Assembly: GCF_003752155.1 (NCBI RefSeq)
Contig: NZ_RJVG01000012.1
Span: 1-64,000 of the forward strand
Direction of reading: 5' to 3'
From: Mobilisporobacter senegalensis
Lineage (GTDB): Bacteria > Bacillota > Clostridia > Lachnospirales > Lachnospiraceae
Length of the DNA: 64,000 bases
A model generated the notes under the pieces. The model did no database searches. It saw only the letters and a program-made list of their open reading frames with translations, and was not told the origin of the DNA. The position numbers were made by a program, and so were the translations under genes. The stretch's first letter is position 1, and each line of letters begins with the position of its first letter. Positions 1 to 8,118 of the stretch are shown here, piece by piece.

Positions 1-170
1 CCTTTTGATGCTTTGTTTACTATACACTTTTTTAGTTCAAAGATTCTTGAAAAAACTTTAATTTTTCTATTGACTATTCATAGTTGGTCTCCTGTAAATC
101 AGATAACTTTTTAAGCTATCCTTGTAAAATGAACTTAATTCAGGTGTGATTTTTATCACATCCTCTGTAT
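1..170. other. Left-edge non-coding stretch with CRP-like palindrome
   Basis: No convincing gene is visible here. A leftward transcript from the promoter at 199-227 would run through it. It contains TGTGAT-TTTT-ATCACA at 145-160, which matches the TGTGA-N6-TCACA layout of CRP/FNR-family sites but lies downstream of that promoter. A Shine-Dalgarno-like GGAGA near 90-95 precedes an ATG that reads only four codons (MNSQ) before a stop. Another leftward frame stays open to the window edge without a start codon. A real gene may begin just outside the window, or a gene start may be broken here. Confidence 0.35.
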
Positions 171-198
171 ATGAATGAATATTTTTTAATTCATTCAT
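171..198. promoter_or_regulatory. Inverted repeat, probable repressor operator
   Basis: Perfect inverted repeat ATGAATGAAT - 8 bp - ATTCATTCAT, lying exactly where transcription from the adjacent leftward promoter would start. The size and placement fit a TetR-type operator. The regulated gene lies off the left end. Confidence 0.5.
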
Positions 199-227
199 AT
201 TTTAACATAGATAATTTTACCAGTCAA
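199..227 (-). promoter_or_regulatory. Leftward sigma-A promoter
   Basis: On the minus strand, TTGACT (-35), a 17-bp spacer and TAAAAT (-10) point out of the window to the left. The inverted repeat at 171-198 abuts the -10. Confidence 0.55.
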
Positions 228-228
228 G

Positions 229-273
229 AGAAAAAAGGCTAAATTAAACTTCGTGGAATTTAGCCTTTTTTCT
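229..273 (-). terminator. Intrinsic terminator after the ABC-F gene
   Basis: A perfect 17-bp stem (AGAAAAAAGGCTAAATT and its complement at 257-273) with an 11-nt loop and T-runs on both sides, directly after the ABC-F stop codon. It probably works in both directions. Confidence 0.85.
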
Positions 274-296
274 AATAATTAAGACGACAAGTTTAT

Positions 297-1925
297 TTAA
301 ATTTCCAAAGCTGCAGCTCTTTTCTCTTTGGCAAAACTAAAATTACCATGATATCGTTTTATATTCTTATCTTCCATCCAATAAATTGTATTGAAGAATT
401 TATCCAGAAAATATCTGTCATGGGATATTGCTATGATGGTGCCTTTATATTGACTCAGAGCATCCTCTAATGCTTCTTTAGATGCAATATCAAGATGATT
501 TGTAGGTTCATCCAAAATTAAGACATTATTACGTTCATTGACTATCTCAGCCCAGCGTAATCTCATTCTCTCACCACCACTTAAAGAAGATACTTTTTTA
601 TAAACAGAATCTCCATAGAATAGAAATTTTGCAAGGATTTTTCTGCACTCTGTCTCTGTTAATGTTATTTTATCCCTGAATTCTTGAAGGACTGTATACT
701 CATGGCACATTTCATCGGCATATTGAGACAGATACCCAATGGATAGGCTGCTACCGTGCTTTATATTCCCAGAAGATGGGTTGAGTTGCTTTGTTATAAT
801 CTTTATTAACGTAGTTTTCCCACATCCGTTGTCACCCACAATTGCAATCCTCTCTCCATATTTAACACTCAAATTGACGTCTGTGAACAACTCAAAACCT
901 TCATAACTTTTTGATATATTTTCTAAGTAGAAAACATCATCTCCTCCCCGGTTTTCAACGGCTAAATCCAGTTTCATATTTTTTTGGACTGATGGTTTTT
1001 GTATCACTTCAATCCTGTTCAATGCTTTCTCCATATTTTTTGCTCTTCGATGTAACGATTCACTGGGAGGATTTGAACGATTTGCCCAATCTTTCAAACG
1101 TTTAATCGCTTCTTTCATTTTTTTGATCTTTTTCTGCTGATCTTGATACTGCTGAAATTCCCTGAGTATTCTCTCATCTCTTTCTATTAAATATCCGGAA
1201 TAATTGGTATGGTATGTGGTCAGTTCTTCCTTCTCTACTTCTACAATTTTAGTAGTGATCTCATCAAGAAAATAACGGTCATGAGAAACTAAGAGAATCG
1301 TTCCTTTATAGGTTTTAAGAAATTGAGCCAGCCAGTCAATGGCAGTCAAATCCAGGTGGTTTGTAGGTTCATCTAACAATAGTAAGTTTGGTTCTTTTAG
1401 TAAAATCAATCCCAGACCTACTTTTGTTCGTTCTCCACCACTGAGCTGCCCCCATCTCTTCTCCTGGAGAGACACGATTCCTAACCCATTTACTACTCTT
1501 TTTATCTTTGATTCGATTTCATATCCACCTTTTTTAATATATTCTTCTTGGCAATTTCCATATCTTTTTAATATTTCCTCAGAATAATCATTTTGTAATT
1601 TAAATTCCAATTCCTTCATACATTTATTGATTTCAATCAAATCATCAAAAGAAGTATTCATAATTTCATAAATACTTAAGTCATCTTCAAATTCCGGGAT
1701 CTGTTGTAGGAATCCTATAGTAGTGTCTTTCTTCCAGGAAACAAATCCTTCCTCCGGTTTTAAAATACCTGCTATTATTTTGAGCAATGTAGTTTTCCCG
1801 GTACCATTTCCCCCAATGATACCTACCCGCTCATTTTCATTTATTTCTAATGATACTCCATTAAATATACTGCTTGCTGCAAATGATTGTTTTATATTTT
1901 GTAAACTAATAATATTCATATCCAT
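297..1925 (-). CDS. ABC-F ATPase, antibiotic-resistance (ribosome protection) type
   Basis: Soluble twin-ATPase protein of the ABC-F class, which binds the ribosomal E site and displaces drugs or rescues stalled ribosomes; it has no membrane domain. Two nucleotide-binding domains are clear: Walker A GGNGTGKTT with signature LSGGERTKVG, then GDNGCGKTT with LSGGERMRLR, each followed by LLDEPTNHLD or LILDEPTNHLD. They are joined by a long charged interdomain linker (about residues 235-320). The start is the ATG at 1925, 9 codons inside the longest frame, because AAAGGAAA sits just before it. Upstream are two leader ORFs and a terminator hairpin, the arrangement known for inducible resistance ABC-Fs such as VmlR-type genes. 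Drug specificity cannot be read from the sequence; a clostridial pleuromutilin/lincosamide-type role is an inference. Confidence 0.85.
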   Translation of the reverse strand: MDMNIISLQNIKQSFAASSIFNGVSLEINENERVGIIGGNGTGKTTLLKIIAGILKPEEGFVSWKKDTTIGFLQQIPEFEDDLSIYEIMNTSFDDLIEINKCMKELEFKLQNDYSEEILKRYGNCQEEYIKKGGYEIESKIKRVVNGLGIVSLQEKRWGQLSGGERTKVGLGLILLKEPNLLLLDEPTNHLDLTAIDWLAQFLKTYKGTILLVSHDRYFLDEITTKIVEVEKEELTTYHTNYSGYLIERDERILREFQQYQDQQKKIKKMKEAIKRLKDWANRSNPPSESLHRRAKNMEKALNRIEVIQKPSVQKNMKLDLAVENRGGDDVFYLENISKSYEGFELFTDVNLSVKYGERIAIVGDNGCGKTTLIKIITKQLNPSSGNIKHGSSLSIGYLSQYADEMCHEYTVLQEFRDKITLTETECRKILAKFLFYGDSVYKKVSSLSGGERMRLRWAEIVNERNNVLILDEPTNHLDIASKEALEDALSQYKGTIIAISHDRYFLDKFFNTIYWMEDKNIKRYHGNFSFAKEKRAAALEI

Positions 1926-1950
1926 TTTCCTTTCTTTCAGGAAAAAAGAC

Positions 1951-1984
1951 AAAAAACAAGACAGCAGAGATAATCCACTGTCCT
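1951..1984 (-). terminator. Attenuator hairpin upstream of the ABC-F gene
   Basis: On the minus strand, AGGACAG pairs with CTGTCTT (one G-U pair) across a 13-nt loop, followed by GTTTTTT. It lies between leader ORF 2 and the ABC-F start, so it would stop transcription before the gene unless the leader folds differently. The sequence GGACA-TGGATT occurs both in the 5' arm and about 120 nt earlier within leader ORF 2, so alternative pairing is possible. Confidence 0.65.
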
Positions 1985-2013
1985 ACTCACATTTACTCAT
2001 ATGGCTTTTATAA

Positions 2014-2187
2014 TTATATGATTCGTGATAAAGATATGTCTCTTCCTGATAAACACTGATTCAATTTGTAAAAATGGGCGCACTTATCCCCTTGAATCCA
2101 TTGTCCGGAAAAAATTGCACAGAAAATCCATAAATGTTTTATAACATAATTAATAATATCCACCGTACACTTTTTATTGAAACACAT
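2014..2187 (-). CDS. Leader ORF 2 (57 aa) of the ABC-F attenuator
   Basis: Small ORF starting at the ATG at 2187, seven nucleotides after a near-perfect Shine-Dalgarno (AAGGAGGTG at 2194-2202). The product is Cys- and aromatic-rich (starts MCFNKKC, contains WIFCAIFSGQW and GDKCAHFYK) with no signal peptide or known enzyme motif. The gene ends 30 nt before the attenuator hairpin, so ribosome position on it could decide whether the hairpin forms. I do not recognise an independent function. A regulatory leader role is inferred from the layout, but it could also encode a small functional protein. Confidence 0.6.
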   Translation of the reverse strand: MCFNKKCTVDIINYVIKHLWIFCAIFSGQWIQGDKCAHFYKLNQCLSGRDISLSRII

Positions 2188-2192
2188 CTTTA

Positions 2193-2237
2193 TCACCTCC
2201 TTCTAAAATCTATGATCAGGGTATTGAAAAACTTCAC
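2193..2237 (-). CDS. Leader ORF 1 (14 aa), GTG start
   Basis: GTG at 2237 follows AGGAGAG at a suitable distance and encodes MKFFNTLIIDFRRR. The last three sense codons, AGA-AGG-AGG, and the stop TGA form the Shine-Dalgarno of leader ORF 2. Translation of this peptide would therefore occupy the ribosome-binding site of the next ORF, and a stall at the rare Arg codons would block it. This is a reading of the sequence only; expression is unproven. Confidence 0.45.
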   Translation of the reverse strand: MKFFNTLIIDFRRR

Positions 2238-2257
2238 GATTCTCTCTCCTATTAAGA

Positions 2258-2286
2258 TTTATACCATATATTATGTTGGATTTCAA
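2258..2286 (-). promoter_or_regulatory. Promoter of the ABC-F leader transcript
   Basis: TTGAAA, a 17-bp spacer and TATAAA on the minus strand, placing transcription start near 2251, about 14 nt before leader ORF 1. It overlaps the last codons of the convergently placed upstream lipoprotein gene region. Confidence 0.55.
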
Positions 2287-2289
2287 GAG

Positions 2290-2838
2290 TTATTGTTCCA
2301 CATATTCTGCTCCTCGTTCCTCCATAACAGTCAATTCACTGACATTAAGATACAATAAGGGATACCCATCCATTTCCACTAATTGGGCAGTTCCAATTAC
2401 CTGGATCCAGTCATTTTTAGCAGGATATTCTCCCTCATAATTTAAATAAAATCCGCCCCATCCATCATTGCCACAACACCCCGGACCATTCCGATATACC
2501 ATGTGCAAGGTACTTCCATCCAAATAAGATTCAACAGAATCATACATTCCCTCAACCTTAATTTTTCTTCCCTCATAATCCGGAAAATTATAATAAATGT
2601 CATTTATCTGGGTCAGAAACATCTTTTCCGTAATTTCAATTATCTCATTATTGTCAACGCCCTCACCATCATCGCTATCTGTTGTCTGTTCTGTCTTTCT
2701 CTTTAATACTGTAACATCTTGAGACTTGTTATCCGTAGTCTTATCAATATTCTTATCTTCATTCCTCTTAGTACATCCGGTTATTCCAGTGAAAAGAAGC
2801 GTAATAAAGATTATACTTAGGATTCCCTTTTTAATCAT
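2290..2838 (-). CDS. Lipoprotein with YcgQ (DUF1980)-like C-terminal domain
   Basis: Exported lipoprotein: positively charged start MIKKG, hydrophobic stretch, then lipobox TGITGC. A low-complexity acidic linker follows. The C-terminal half (about residues 85-180) resembles the OB-like domain of YcgQ/TIGR03943 proteins, including a CC pair in a GPGCCGNDG context and GRKIKVEG. The start at 2838 overlaps the permease stop as ATGA, with GAGAGGGA before it, so the gene is translationally coupled as the last cistron of the metal-uptake operon. YcgQ-type proteins often sit with metal transporters and metallochaperones; a role in zinc handling at the membrane is inferred. Confidence 0.6.
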   Translation of the reverse strand: MIKKGILSIIFITLLFTGITGCTKRNEDKNIDKTTDNKSQDVTVLKRKTEQTTDSDDGEGVDNNEIIEITEKMFLTQINDIYYNFPDYEGRKIKVEGMYDSVESYLDGSTLHMVYRNGPGCCGNDGWGGFYLNYEGEYPAKNDWIQVIGTAQLVEMDGYPLLYLNVSELTVMEERGAEYVEQ

Positions 2839-3662
2839 AGATTCCCTCTCTTTCTTAATAGTCCGACTATAGAAAAAATCATGAACATAATGATGTTCAC
2901 CACTACTACACTTGCTCCTGTTGGTGTTGCATATACATAAGACATTACAACTCCGCAAAAATAACAAATAATTGATATTATTGCAGAACTAATAATAACC
3001 GTCTTAAATTTTTTACAAACCCGCATTGAAGTTAATGCAGGAAAGATAATGAGACTTGATATTAACAGAGCTCCCATCAGACGCATTCCTAAAACGATTG
3101 TAATTGCAGTAAGAAAGGCAATTAACATATTATACAGATGGACTTTAATACCTGTAGCCTTCGCAAATGTTTCGTCAAATGTAACTGCAAATATTTTGTT
3201 ATAAAAAATGAGAAAGAGAAAAAACACTATGATTGATAATACTATACTTAATTTCACATCACTTTTACTCATAGCAAGGATACTACCAAACATATAGTTA
3301 CAAACATCCGTTGTCATTCCAGTAGTCACGGATACTGTAATGACTCCAATTGCAAGAGCACTTGTTGATATAAGGGCAATTGCTGCATCTCCTTTGATTT
3401 TACTGTTTTTGCTGATATTTAATAATAAAAATGCAGCCAGAACAACAACCGGTATGGCAACTGTCAATGGTGCAGCATTCATGGCAGTGGCAACTGTTAA
3501 TGCTCCAAATCCTACATGGGAGAGGCCGTCCCCTATCATAGAATAACGCTTAAGAACTAAGCTGATTCCTAATAATGAAGCACAGACAGATACTAATAAG
3601 CCTACAACTACTGCCCTGACTAAAAATGGGTAGGAGAACATCTCTTTTAATATATTAAACAT
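2835..3662 (-). CDS. znuB: Zn/Mn-type ABC transporter permease (ZnuB/AdcB family)
   Basis: Integral membrane subunit, about eight predicted hydrophobic segments, 275 aa as is usual for the family. Motifs include RYSMIGDGLSHVGFGA near the N terminus and GMRLMGALLISSLIIFPA, the cytoplasmic coupling region. It moves divalent cation delivered by the binding protein encoded at 4367-5419, powered by the ATPase encoded just upstream, with which it overlaps by 8 nt. Zinc versus manganese cannot be decided from the permease alone. Confidence 0.88.
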   Translation of the reverse strand: MFNILKEMFSYPFLVRAVVVGLLVSVCASLLGISLVLKRYSMIGDGLSHVGFGALTVATAMNAAPLTVAIPVVVLAAFLLLNISKNSKIKGDAAIALISTSALAIGVITVSVTTGMTTDVCNYMFGSILAMSKSDVKLSIVLSIIVFFLFLIFYNKIFAVTFDETFAKATGIKVHLYNMLIAFLTAITIVLGMRLMGALLISSLIIFPALTSMRVCKKFKTVIISSAIISIICYFCGVVMSYVYATPTGASVVVVNIIMFMIFSIVGLLRKRGNL

Positions 3663-4365
3663 AATCCATCCTCCTTAAAAAATCATCACCGATATCACTA
3701 TTAAGATACTCCTTTGTTGTTCCATAAAATAAATGCTCCTCTTTGATATAAAGTATATGGCTTGCAAATTCAACAGCACTGTGAATATCATGGGAAACCA
3801 TAATAATAGTAATTTTTTCGTCTTTATTAAGGTCATTGATCAATTGATATAAATCTTTTGCAGCCACAGGGTCCAGCCCTGCTACCGGCTCATCTAATAG
3901 CAGAAGTTTTTTCGTGGCACACAGAGCCCTTGCTAAGAGCACTCTCTGCTGCTGACCACCTGATAAATCCCGAAAGCAATGATTCTTAATATTTTTAAGT
4001 CCCATCCGATTTATATTTTCATTGGCAATTGCTCTCTCCCTATTTTTATAAAAAGGCCTGATACCACATTGATTTAAGCAACCAGACAGAACCACTTCAT
4101 AAACACTGGCAGGGAAATCTTTTTGGATATCTGCCTGCTGTGGCAGATATCCAATCTCTGTAGATTTTAAAGATATATCCATAATAATGTTTCCTTTGCA
4201 TGGTGCTTTAAGCTTTAATAAGCCTTTGATTAATGTACTTTTCCCTGAACCGTTTTCTCCAATAACACATAAATAATCTCCGCTATTGACTGCAAAATTC
4301 AGGTCACGGATCACTGTATTATTTTCATAAGCGAAGGAAACATCCTCACAAGTAATTAATTTCAT
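3655..4365 (-). CDS. znuC: Zn/Mn-type ABC transporter ATPase (ZnuC/AdcC family)
   Basis: 236-aa ABC ATPase with Walker A GENGSGKST, signature LSGGQQQRV, Walker B LLLLDEPVAGLD and an H-loop MVSHD. It sits one nucleotide after the binding-protein gene and overlaps the permease gene, so the three form one operon transcribed leftward. Confidence 0.88.
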   Translation of the reverse strand: MKLITCEDVSFAYENNTVIRDLNFAVNSGDYLCVIGENGSGKSTLIKGLLKLKAPCKGNIIMDISLKSTEIGYLPQQADIQKDFPASVYEVVLSGCLNQCGIRPFYKNRERAIANENINRMGLKNIKNHCFRDLSGGQQQRVLLARALCATKKLLLLDEPVAGLDPVAAKDLYQLINDLNKDEKITIIMVSHDIHSAVEFASHILYIKEEHLFYGTTKEYLNSDIGDDFLRRMDYV

Positions 4366-4366
4366 A

Positions 4367-5419
4367 TTAGTTGAGAGCCTCCTTTAAACTTTCTACATTC
4401 TCTTCCATCATATCCAGTAAAGTTACTCCTTTTTCAAAGTCATCTTTAGAAATATTATGATATGATTGAAATACTCCTTTTTTAGCGCCAGTCGCTTCAC
4501 AGATCGTATCTGCCATTTTCTCATTGGAAAGTTCAATATGAAAAACAACCGGGATCTGTTCTTCTTTCACTTTATCAATTAAAAATGCCACTGTTGCTGC
4601 ACTTGCTTCTGTTTCAGTAGAACAGCCTGGAAAAGCAGCATAATATTTAAGTCCATAAGCATCTGCAAAATATCTTAATGGGAATCGGTCACCAAATACA
4701 ATAGTCTTTCTCTTTCCAGAAGATACTACCTTTTGAAAATCTTGATCCAGATCTGATAGTTTATCAATATATCTCTTGGAATTTTGTTTATATATTTCTT
4801 TATTTGTTTTATCAATTTCGCAAAGGCTGTTTGTAATATCTTCTACAAGCCTGATTGCATTTTGAGGCGAAGTCCACACATGTTCATCATATTCTATTTC
4901 TTCTGTCTCATGATGATCCTCTTCATCCTCTTTTTTCGAATCCTCTTGATGTTCTTCTCCAGTCTCCTCTTCATGCTCTTCTTCATGTTCTTCTTCCATT
5001 CCTTCAACGATTTCTTCCTCTACTGTCTCTACACAATCCATGAGCGAAATAATCTTCATATCACTTGTATCCATTGATTCCAATATCTCATTCACCCATT
5101 CATCTGATTCTCCGCCTACATATATAAACACATCACTCTTCTGAATTTCAATAATATCTTGAGGTGTTGGCTCATAGGAATGGCTCTCCGCTCCCGGTTT
5201 TAATAGCATAGATAATTCTACCTTATCGCCGGCAATCTCCCGTACAAAGTCATATTGAGGAAAAATGGTCGTTGTAACCTTTATTTTATTGTCGTCCTCA
5301 TTTAAGGAATTGCCTGGTTTATTAGTGCTGCTGCTTCGTGTTCTATCAGAATCACAGCCGGCTGACATAGTAACAACAACTATAAGAATAAGAATAAAGT
5401 TTAATACACGTTTTATCAT
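4367..5419 (-). CDS. znuA: Metal-binding lipoprotein of Zn/Mn ABC importer (ZnuA/AdcA-like)
   Basis: Cluster A-I substrate-binding lipoprotein, start ATG at 5419 after GGAGG, lipobox MSAGC. First metal ligand region GAESHSYEPTP, second EYDEHVW. Between them is a long Glu/His-rich loop (about residues 145-185, repeated EEHEEE and DHHE), typical of zinc-binding family members. The third ligand region reads GDRFPLRYFADAYGL, so the His usually found there is replaced. A Thr-Glu rich CSTETEAS loop follows, as in the family. The His-rich loop argues for zinc. A small Cys/His membrane protein is encoded upstream in the same direction. Confidence 0.85.
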   Translation of the reverse strand: MIKRVLNFILILIVVVTMSAGCDSDRTRSSSTNKPGNSLNEDDNKIKVTTTIFPQYDFVREIAGDKVELSMLLKPGAESHSYEPTPQDIIEIQKSDVFIYVGGESDEWVNEILESMDTSDMKIISLMDCVETVEEEIVEGMEEEHEEEHEEETGEEHQEDSKKEDEEDHHETEEIEYDEHVWTSPQNAIRLVEDITNSLCEIDKTNKEIYKQNSKRYIDKLSDLDQDFQKVVSSGKRKTIVFGDRFPLRYFADAYGLKYYAAFPGCSTETEASAATVAFLIDKVKEEQIPVVFHIELSNEKMADTICEATGAKKGVFQSYHNISKDDFEKGVTLLDMMEENVESLKEALN

Positions 5420-5509
5420 TGAAAACCTCCATTTATCTTTAATTTTAGGCGCAAAAAGACAAGGTAACACTATTACCTGAAAGAGCATAGTATTCCCTTG
5501 CCAGAATTT

Positions 5510-5812
5510 TCAATGATTCATTCTTACCTTACTTGTGATAGGTGTCAATAATAAATTATTACTATTCCCTGTATTAAGAAAAAGACAAAGAGCAAAAGTA
5601 ATATTTAAAATATTTACTAATTCTATTTTTAGATTTCCCAATAACTTAATGCTGTTCTCTGCTTCATGAATATGAGTACAGACAGAACAATCCTCACCAA
5701 TACATTTATGATTGATTTCTTTTGCTATATAAAATGAGGAAAGAAACGAAATGACAACAAGACATAATACGATAGCAGATGCTATTCTATTTCTATTTGC
5801 TTTTTGGCCCAT
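5510..5812 (-). CDS. Small membrane protein with Cys/His motif, metal operon first gene
   Basis: 100-aa protein with two hydrophobic segments (about residues 12-30 and 65-85) flanking an external segment CIGEDCSVCTHIHEAE that looks able to bind a metal. The start follows GGGGGAGGAGACA. It is the first gene after the promoter at 5859-5887 and precedes the binding-protein gene by about 90 nt, so it probably belongs to the same transcript. Similar small proteins beside zinc transporters are common in clostridia, but I know of no assigned function. Confidence 0.65.
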   Translation of the reverse strand: MGQKANRNRIASAIVLCLVVISFLSSFYIAKEINHKCIGEDCSVCTHIHEAENSIKLLGNLKIELVNILNITFALCLFLNTGNSNNLLLTPITSKVRMNH

Positions 5813-5858
5813 TGTCTCCTCCCCCTTTGAGACTTTTTATGATTTGAAAACTATTTCC

Positions 5859-5887
5859 AGTTTATCAAATACACTATTTTATGTCAA
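5859..5887 (-). promoter_or_regulatory. Promoter of the metal-uptake operon
   Basis: TTGACA - 17 bp - TAAACT on the minus strand, with an AT-rich upstream region containing ATTATGATTATA next to the -35. That stretch vaguely resembles a Fur/Zur-type site but is not a clear palindrome. Confidence 0.55.
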
Positions 5888-6037
5888 ATATAATCATAAT
5901 TTAATATTTTTATAAAATTCCAAAATTTTTCTTCCATTTCCACAAATCCACTTAATTTGGAAGCAATCCTCAGATGGTTATTACTATTTAATTATTATAT
6001 AATTTTCACGTTATATAATAGATTAAAGGAGACTAAT

Positions 6038-7465
6038 ATGAAAAAACTGGGAGCAATTTTACTTATAGTTTCATTGATATTTAGTTTATTTCCACAGCAG
6101 GCAAAGGCTTTAGAAGCCACTACCTTTGAGCAGGACTTAACTGAATATTTAAATGAAATAAGTATGACAAGAGGATTCGAAGTAACAAAAGGGGATATTG
6201 AAGAATCTCTCTCTTATTTTAGCGCACACATTAACGACTATGACAATGTCCAAGAACTTAAAGAGGATTTAGGTGAAGTCATAAAATCGGATTTAAGTAA
6301 TTTATCTGATATTTATGAGAGATTTGATATGAATGTGGACGAACTGACAGCATTATTAGATAAAAATGGAGAAGAATTAAAGGATTATATCTTTTTAAAT
6401 AATCTTGATTCTGCTTTGTACTTTTATCAATCAAATAAAGAATTTGAACGGGAGCCAGATTTTGACCAAAAATTTGCTGACTATATATCTCTCGTAAGTT
6501 CTATAAGAGGTTTTCAAGTAACAAAAGAAGATATTTATGATTCACTTGCAAAATACGAATCAACTATTGATGAATATGAAACTGTAGAAGATCTAAGTGA
6601 TTTTTTAGGTGAAGTAATCAAAGCAGATTTAAGTAACTTAAACTATTTTTATAAAGAATATGATCTTGATAAAGAATCCATCTTTCAATTGCTTGATGAA
6701 TCTGGAGAAGATATTAATGACTACATATTCATTGAAGACTTAGAAACTAAAATACTGGATTCTTATTACGGTGAATTTCCTGGAATCGACGAAGATATGA
6801 TCGCAGAACTTCTTCCAATTATTCTTGAGGAGTTAGGTATTACAGATAAAGAAATGCAACAAATAATTGATTATTTTACTTCTATGGAAGATTATCTGTC
6901 AAGTCCGGAAGTGGAACAACGACTGATGGATTTAAGTGAACGGCTGATGGATTTAGGGGAACGATTGATGAATTTAGGAGACACTGCTATTTCTGATGGA
7001 TTAACAGATGAATTAGTAAGTGAAATTACATCCCTCTATAATGAATTCTTATCCATACTAAAAATTAATATTGTATATACCATTGAAAAGAATGGTGTTG
7101 ATAAACCTATATCTTTTGAGCAGCTACTAAAGTTGGAATCTTTAGCAGATAATGAAAAATTAAAAGTTGCAATCTATGGTTCTGATTCAAAACTATTAGC
7201 GGATTTTATAATTACAAATGATATGTTTGATTCGATTATGGACAAAATCAATGGTATTGAAGAAGAAATAATAGACACCGTGAACCAGCATAAACCGGAG
7301 AAATCCGTTAAAAACAAATCAAAAACTACTGTAAATGGGGCGAAATTACCAAAAACTGCTTCTAATTATATACCAAATTCTTTATTCGGACTATTTATTG
7401 CATTTATTGGAATCTTATTGTTCAAAAAGGTAAGGAATATTGAAAGTGAAATCATACAAAAATAA
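6038..7465 (+). CDS. Processed acidic surface protein with LPxTA anchor
   Basis: Secreted, strongly acidic protein (475 aa) starting at the ATG at 6038 after AAAGGAG; signal peptide to about residue 24. It has two tandem copies of a roughly 95-aa unit, each containing RGFxVTK and GEVIKxDLSN, and a short repeat of RLMDLxER. At the C terminus are LPKTA, a hydrophobic helix and a basic tail, the layout of a sortase substrate with the LPxTA variant. The sortase gene overlaps its 3' end, as known for the family of processed acidic surface proteins that travel with a dedicated sortase. The biological role is unknown; a wall-displayed spacer or adhesin is possible. Confidence 0.8.
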   Translation: MKKLGAILLIVSLIFSLFPQQAKALEATTFEQDLTEYLNEISMTRGFEVTKGDIEESLSYFSAHINDYDNVQELKEDLGEVIKSDLSNLSDIYERFDMNVDELTALLDKNGEELKDYIFLNNLDSALYFYQSNKEFEREPDFDQKFADYISLVSSIRGFQVTKEDIYDSLAKYESTIDEYETVEDLSDFLGEVIKADLSNLNYFYKEYDLDKESIFQLLDESGEDINDYIFIEDLETKILDSYYGEFPGIDEDMIAELLPIILEELGITDKEMQQIIDYFTSMEDYLSSPEVEQRLMDLSERLMDLGERLMNLGDTAISDGLTDELVSEITSLYNEFLSILKINIVYTIEKNGVDKPISFEQLLKLESLADNEKLKVAIYGSDSKLLADFIITNDMFDSIMDKINGIEEEIIDTVNQHKPEKSVKNKSKTTVNGAKLPKTASNYIPNSLFGLFIAFIGILLFKKVRNIESEIIQK

Positions 7466-8102
7466 TAGAAATAACCAAATAAATCATGTGGTGTTAATTT
7501 TATTTAGTGTTATATTAATTACTTGGGGAGTATGGTTTAGTGGCGCTAATTTAAATAAACTTTTCATTGGTTTTCATGCGGGTAAAACTGTATCTGCAAA
7601 TGAAGAAACAGCCCAGGAAAACCAAAATGCTGCTAATGAACAAGCCCCACTGTCAGATGAATCTTTGGAACAGGAATTATATCCAGAATCACCTGAAATA
7701 GGGGAAGAATTTGGTGAGCTTTACATCCCCAAAATAAAAGCGACCCTTCCCATTTATGAAGGAACTAATGAAGAAGAATTAGAAAAAGGTGTCGGGCATT
7801 ATATTGATAGTGTTCTTCCCGGAGAAAATGATAATTCTGTACTTTCCGGCCATAGAGATACTGTATTTCGAAAACTGGGCGATGTTGGTGAAGGGGACTT
7901 ATTAATTGTCAGAACTTCTGCAGGTGAGTTCAAATATAAAGTCAGGAAAGTCAGAATTGTAGATGAAGATGACAGAACAGTTATTGTTCCAAAACCAAAT
8001 GCAACGCTAACTGTCAGCACCTGCTATCCCTTTCACTATATTGGTTCTGCCCCCCAAAGATATGTACTGGTGGCTTATCTAAATTCAAAAGAAATTTATT
8101 AA
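7446..8102 (+). CDS. srtD: Class D sortase
   Basis: Membrane-anchored transpeptidase of about 218 aa with one N-terminal hydrophobic helix and an acidic stalk. Catalytic residues are visible: His in LSGHRDTVF, Cys in TLTVSTCYPF and Arg in APQRYVLVA. TLTVSTCYPF is typical of class D. The GTG at 7446 is spaced 9 nt from TAAGGA; a TTG at 7440 is also possible. The gene overlaps the preceding LPxTA protein gene by about 20 nt, so that protein is the likely substrate. Confidence 0.85.
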   Translation: MKSYKNNRNNQINHVVLILFSVILITWGVWFSGANLNKLFIGFHAGKTVSANEETAQENQNAANEQAPLSDESLEQELYPESPEIGEEFGELYIPKIKATLPIYEGTNEEELEKGVGHYIDSVLPGENDNSVLSGHRDTVFRKLGDVGEGDLLIVRTSAGEFKYKVRKVRIVDEDDRTVIVPKPNATLTVSTCYPFHYIGSAPQRYVLVAYLNSKEIY

Positions 8103-8118
8103 TTAATATTAATATCAA

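Noticed and set aside
4784-5077. Plus-strand ORFs rich in Phe/Leu
   Set aside because: Antisense of the Glu/His-rich loop of the metal-binding lipoprotein; no start signal.
5860-5910. Clear Zur box before the metal operon
   Set aside because: ATTATGATTATA is suggestive, but no dyad of the expected length could be drawn.
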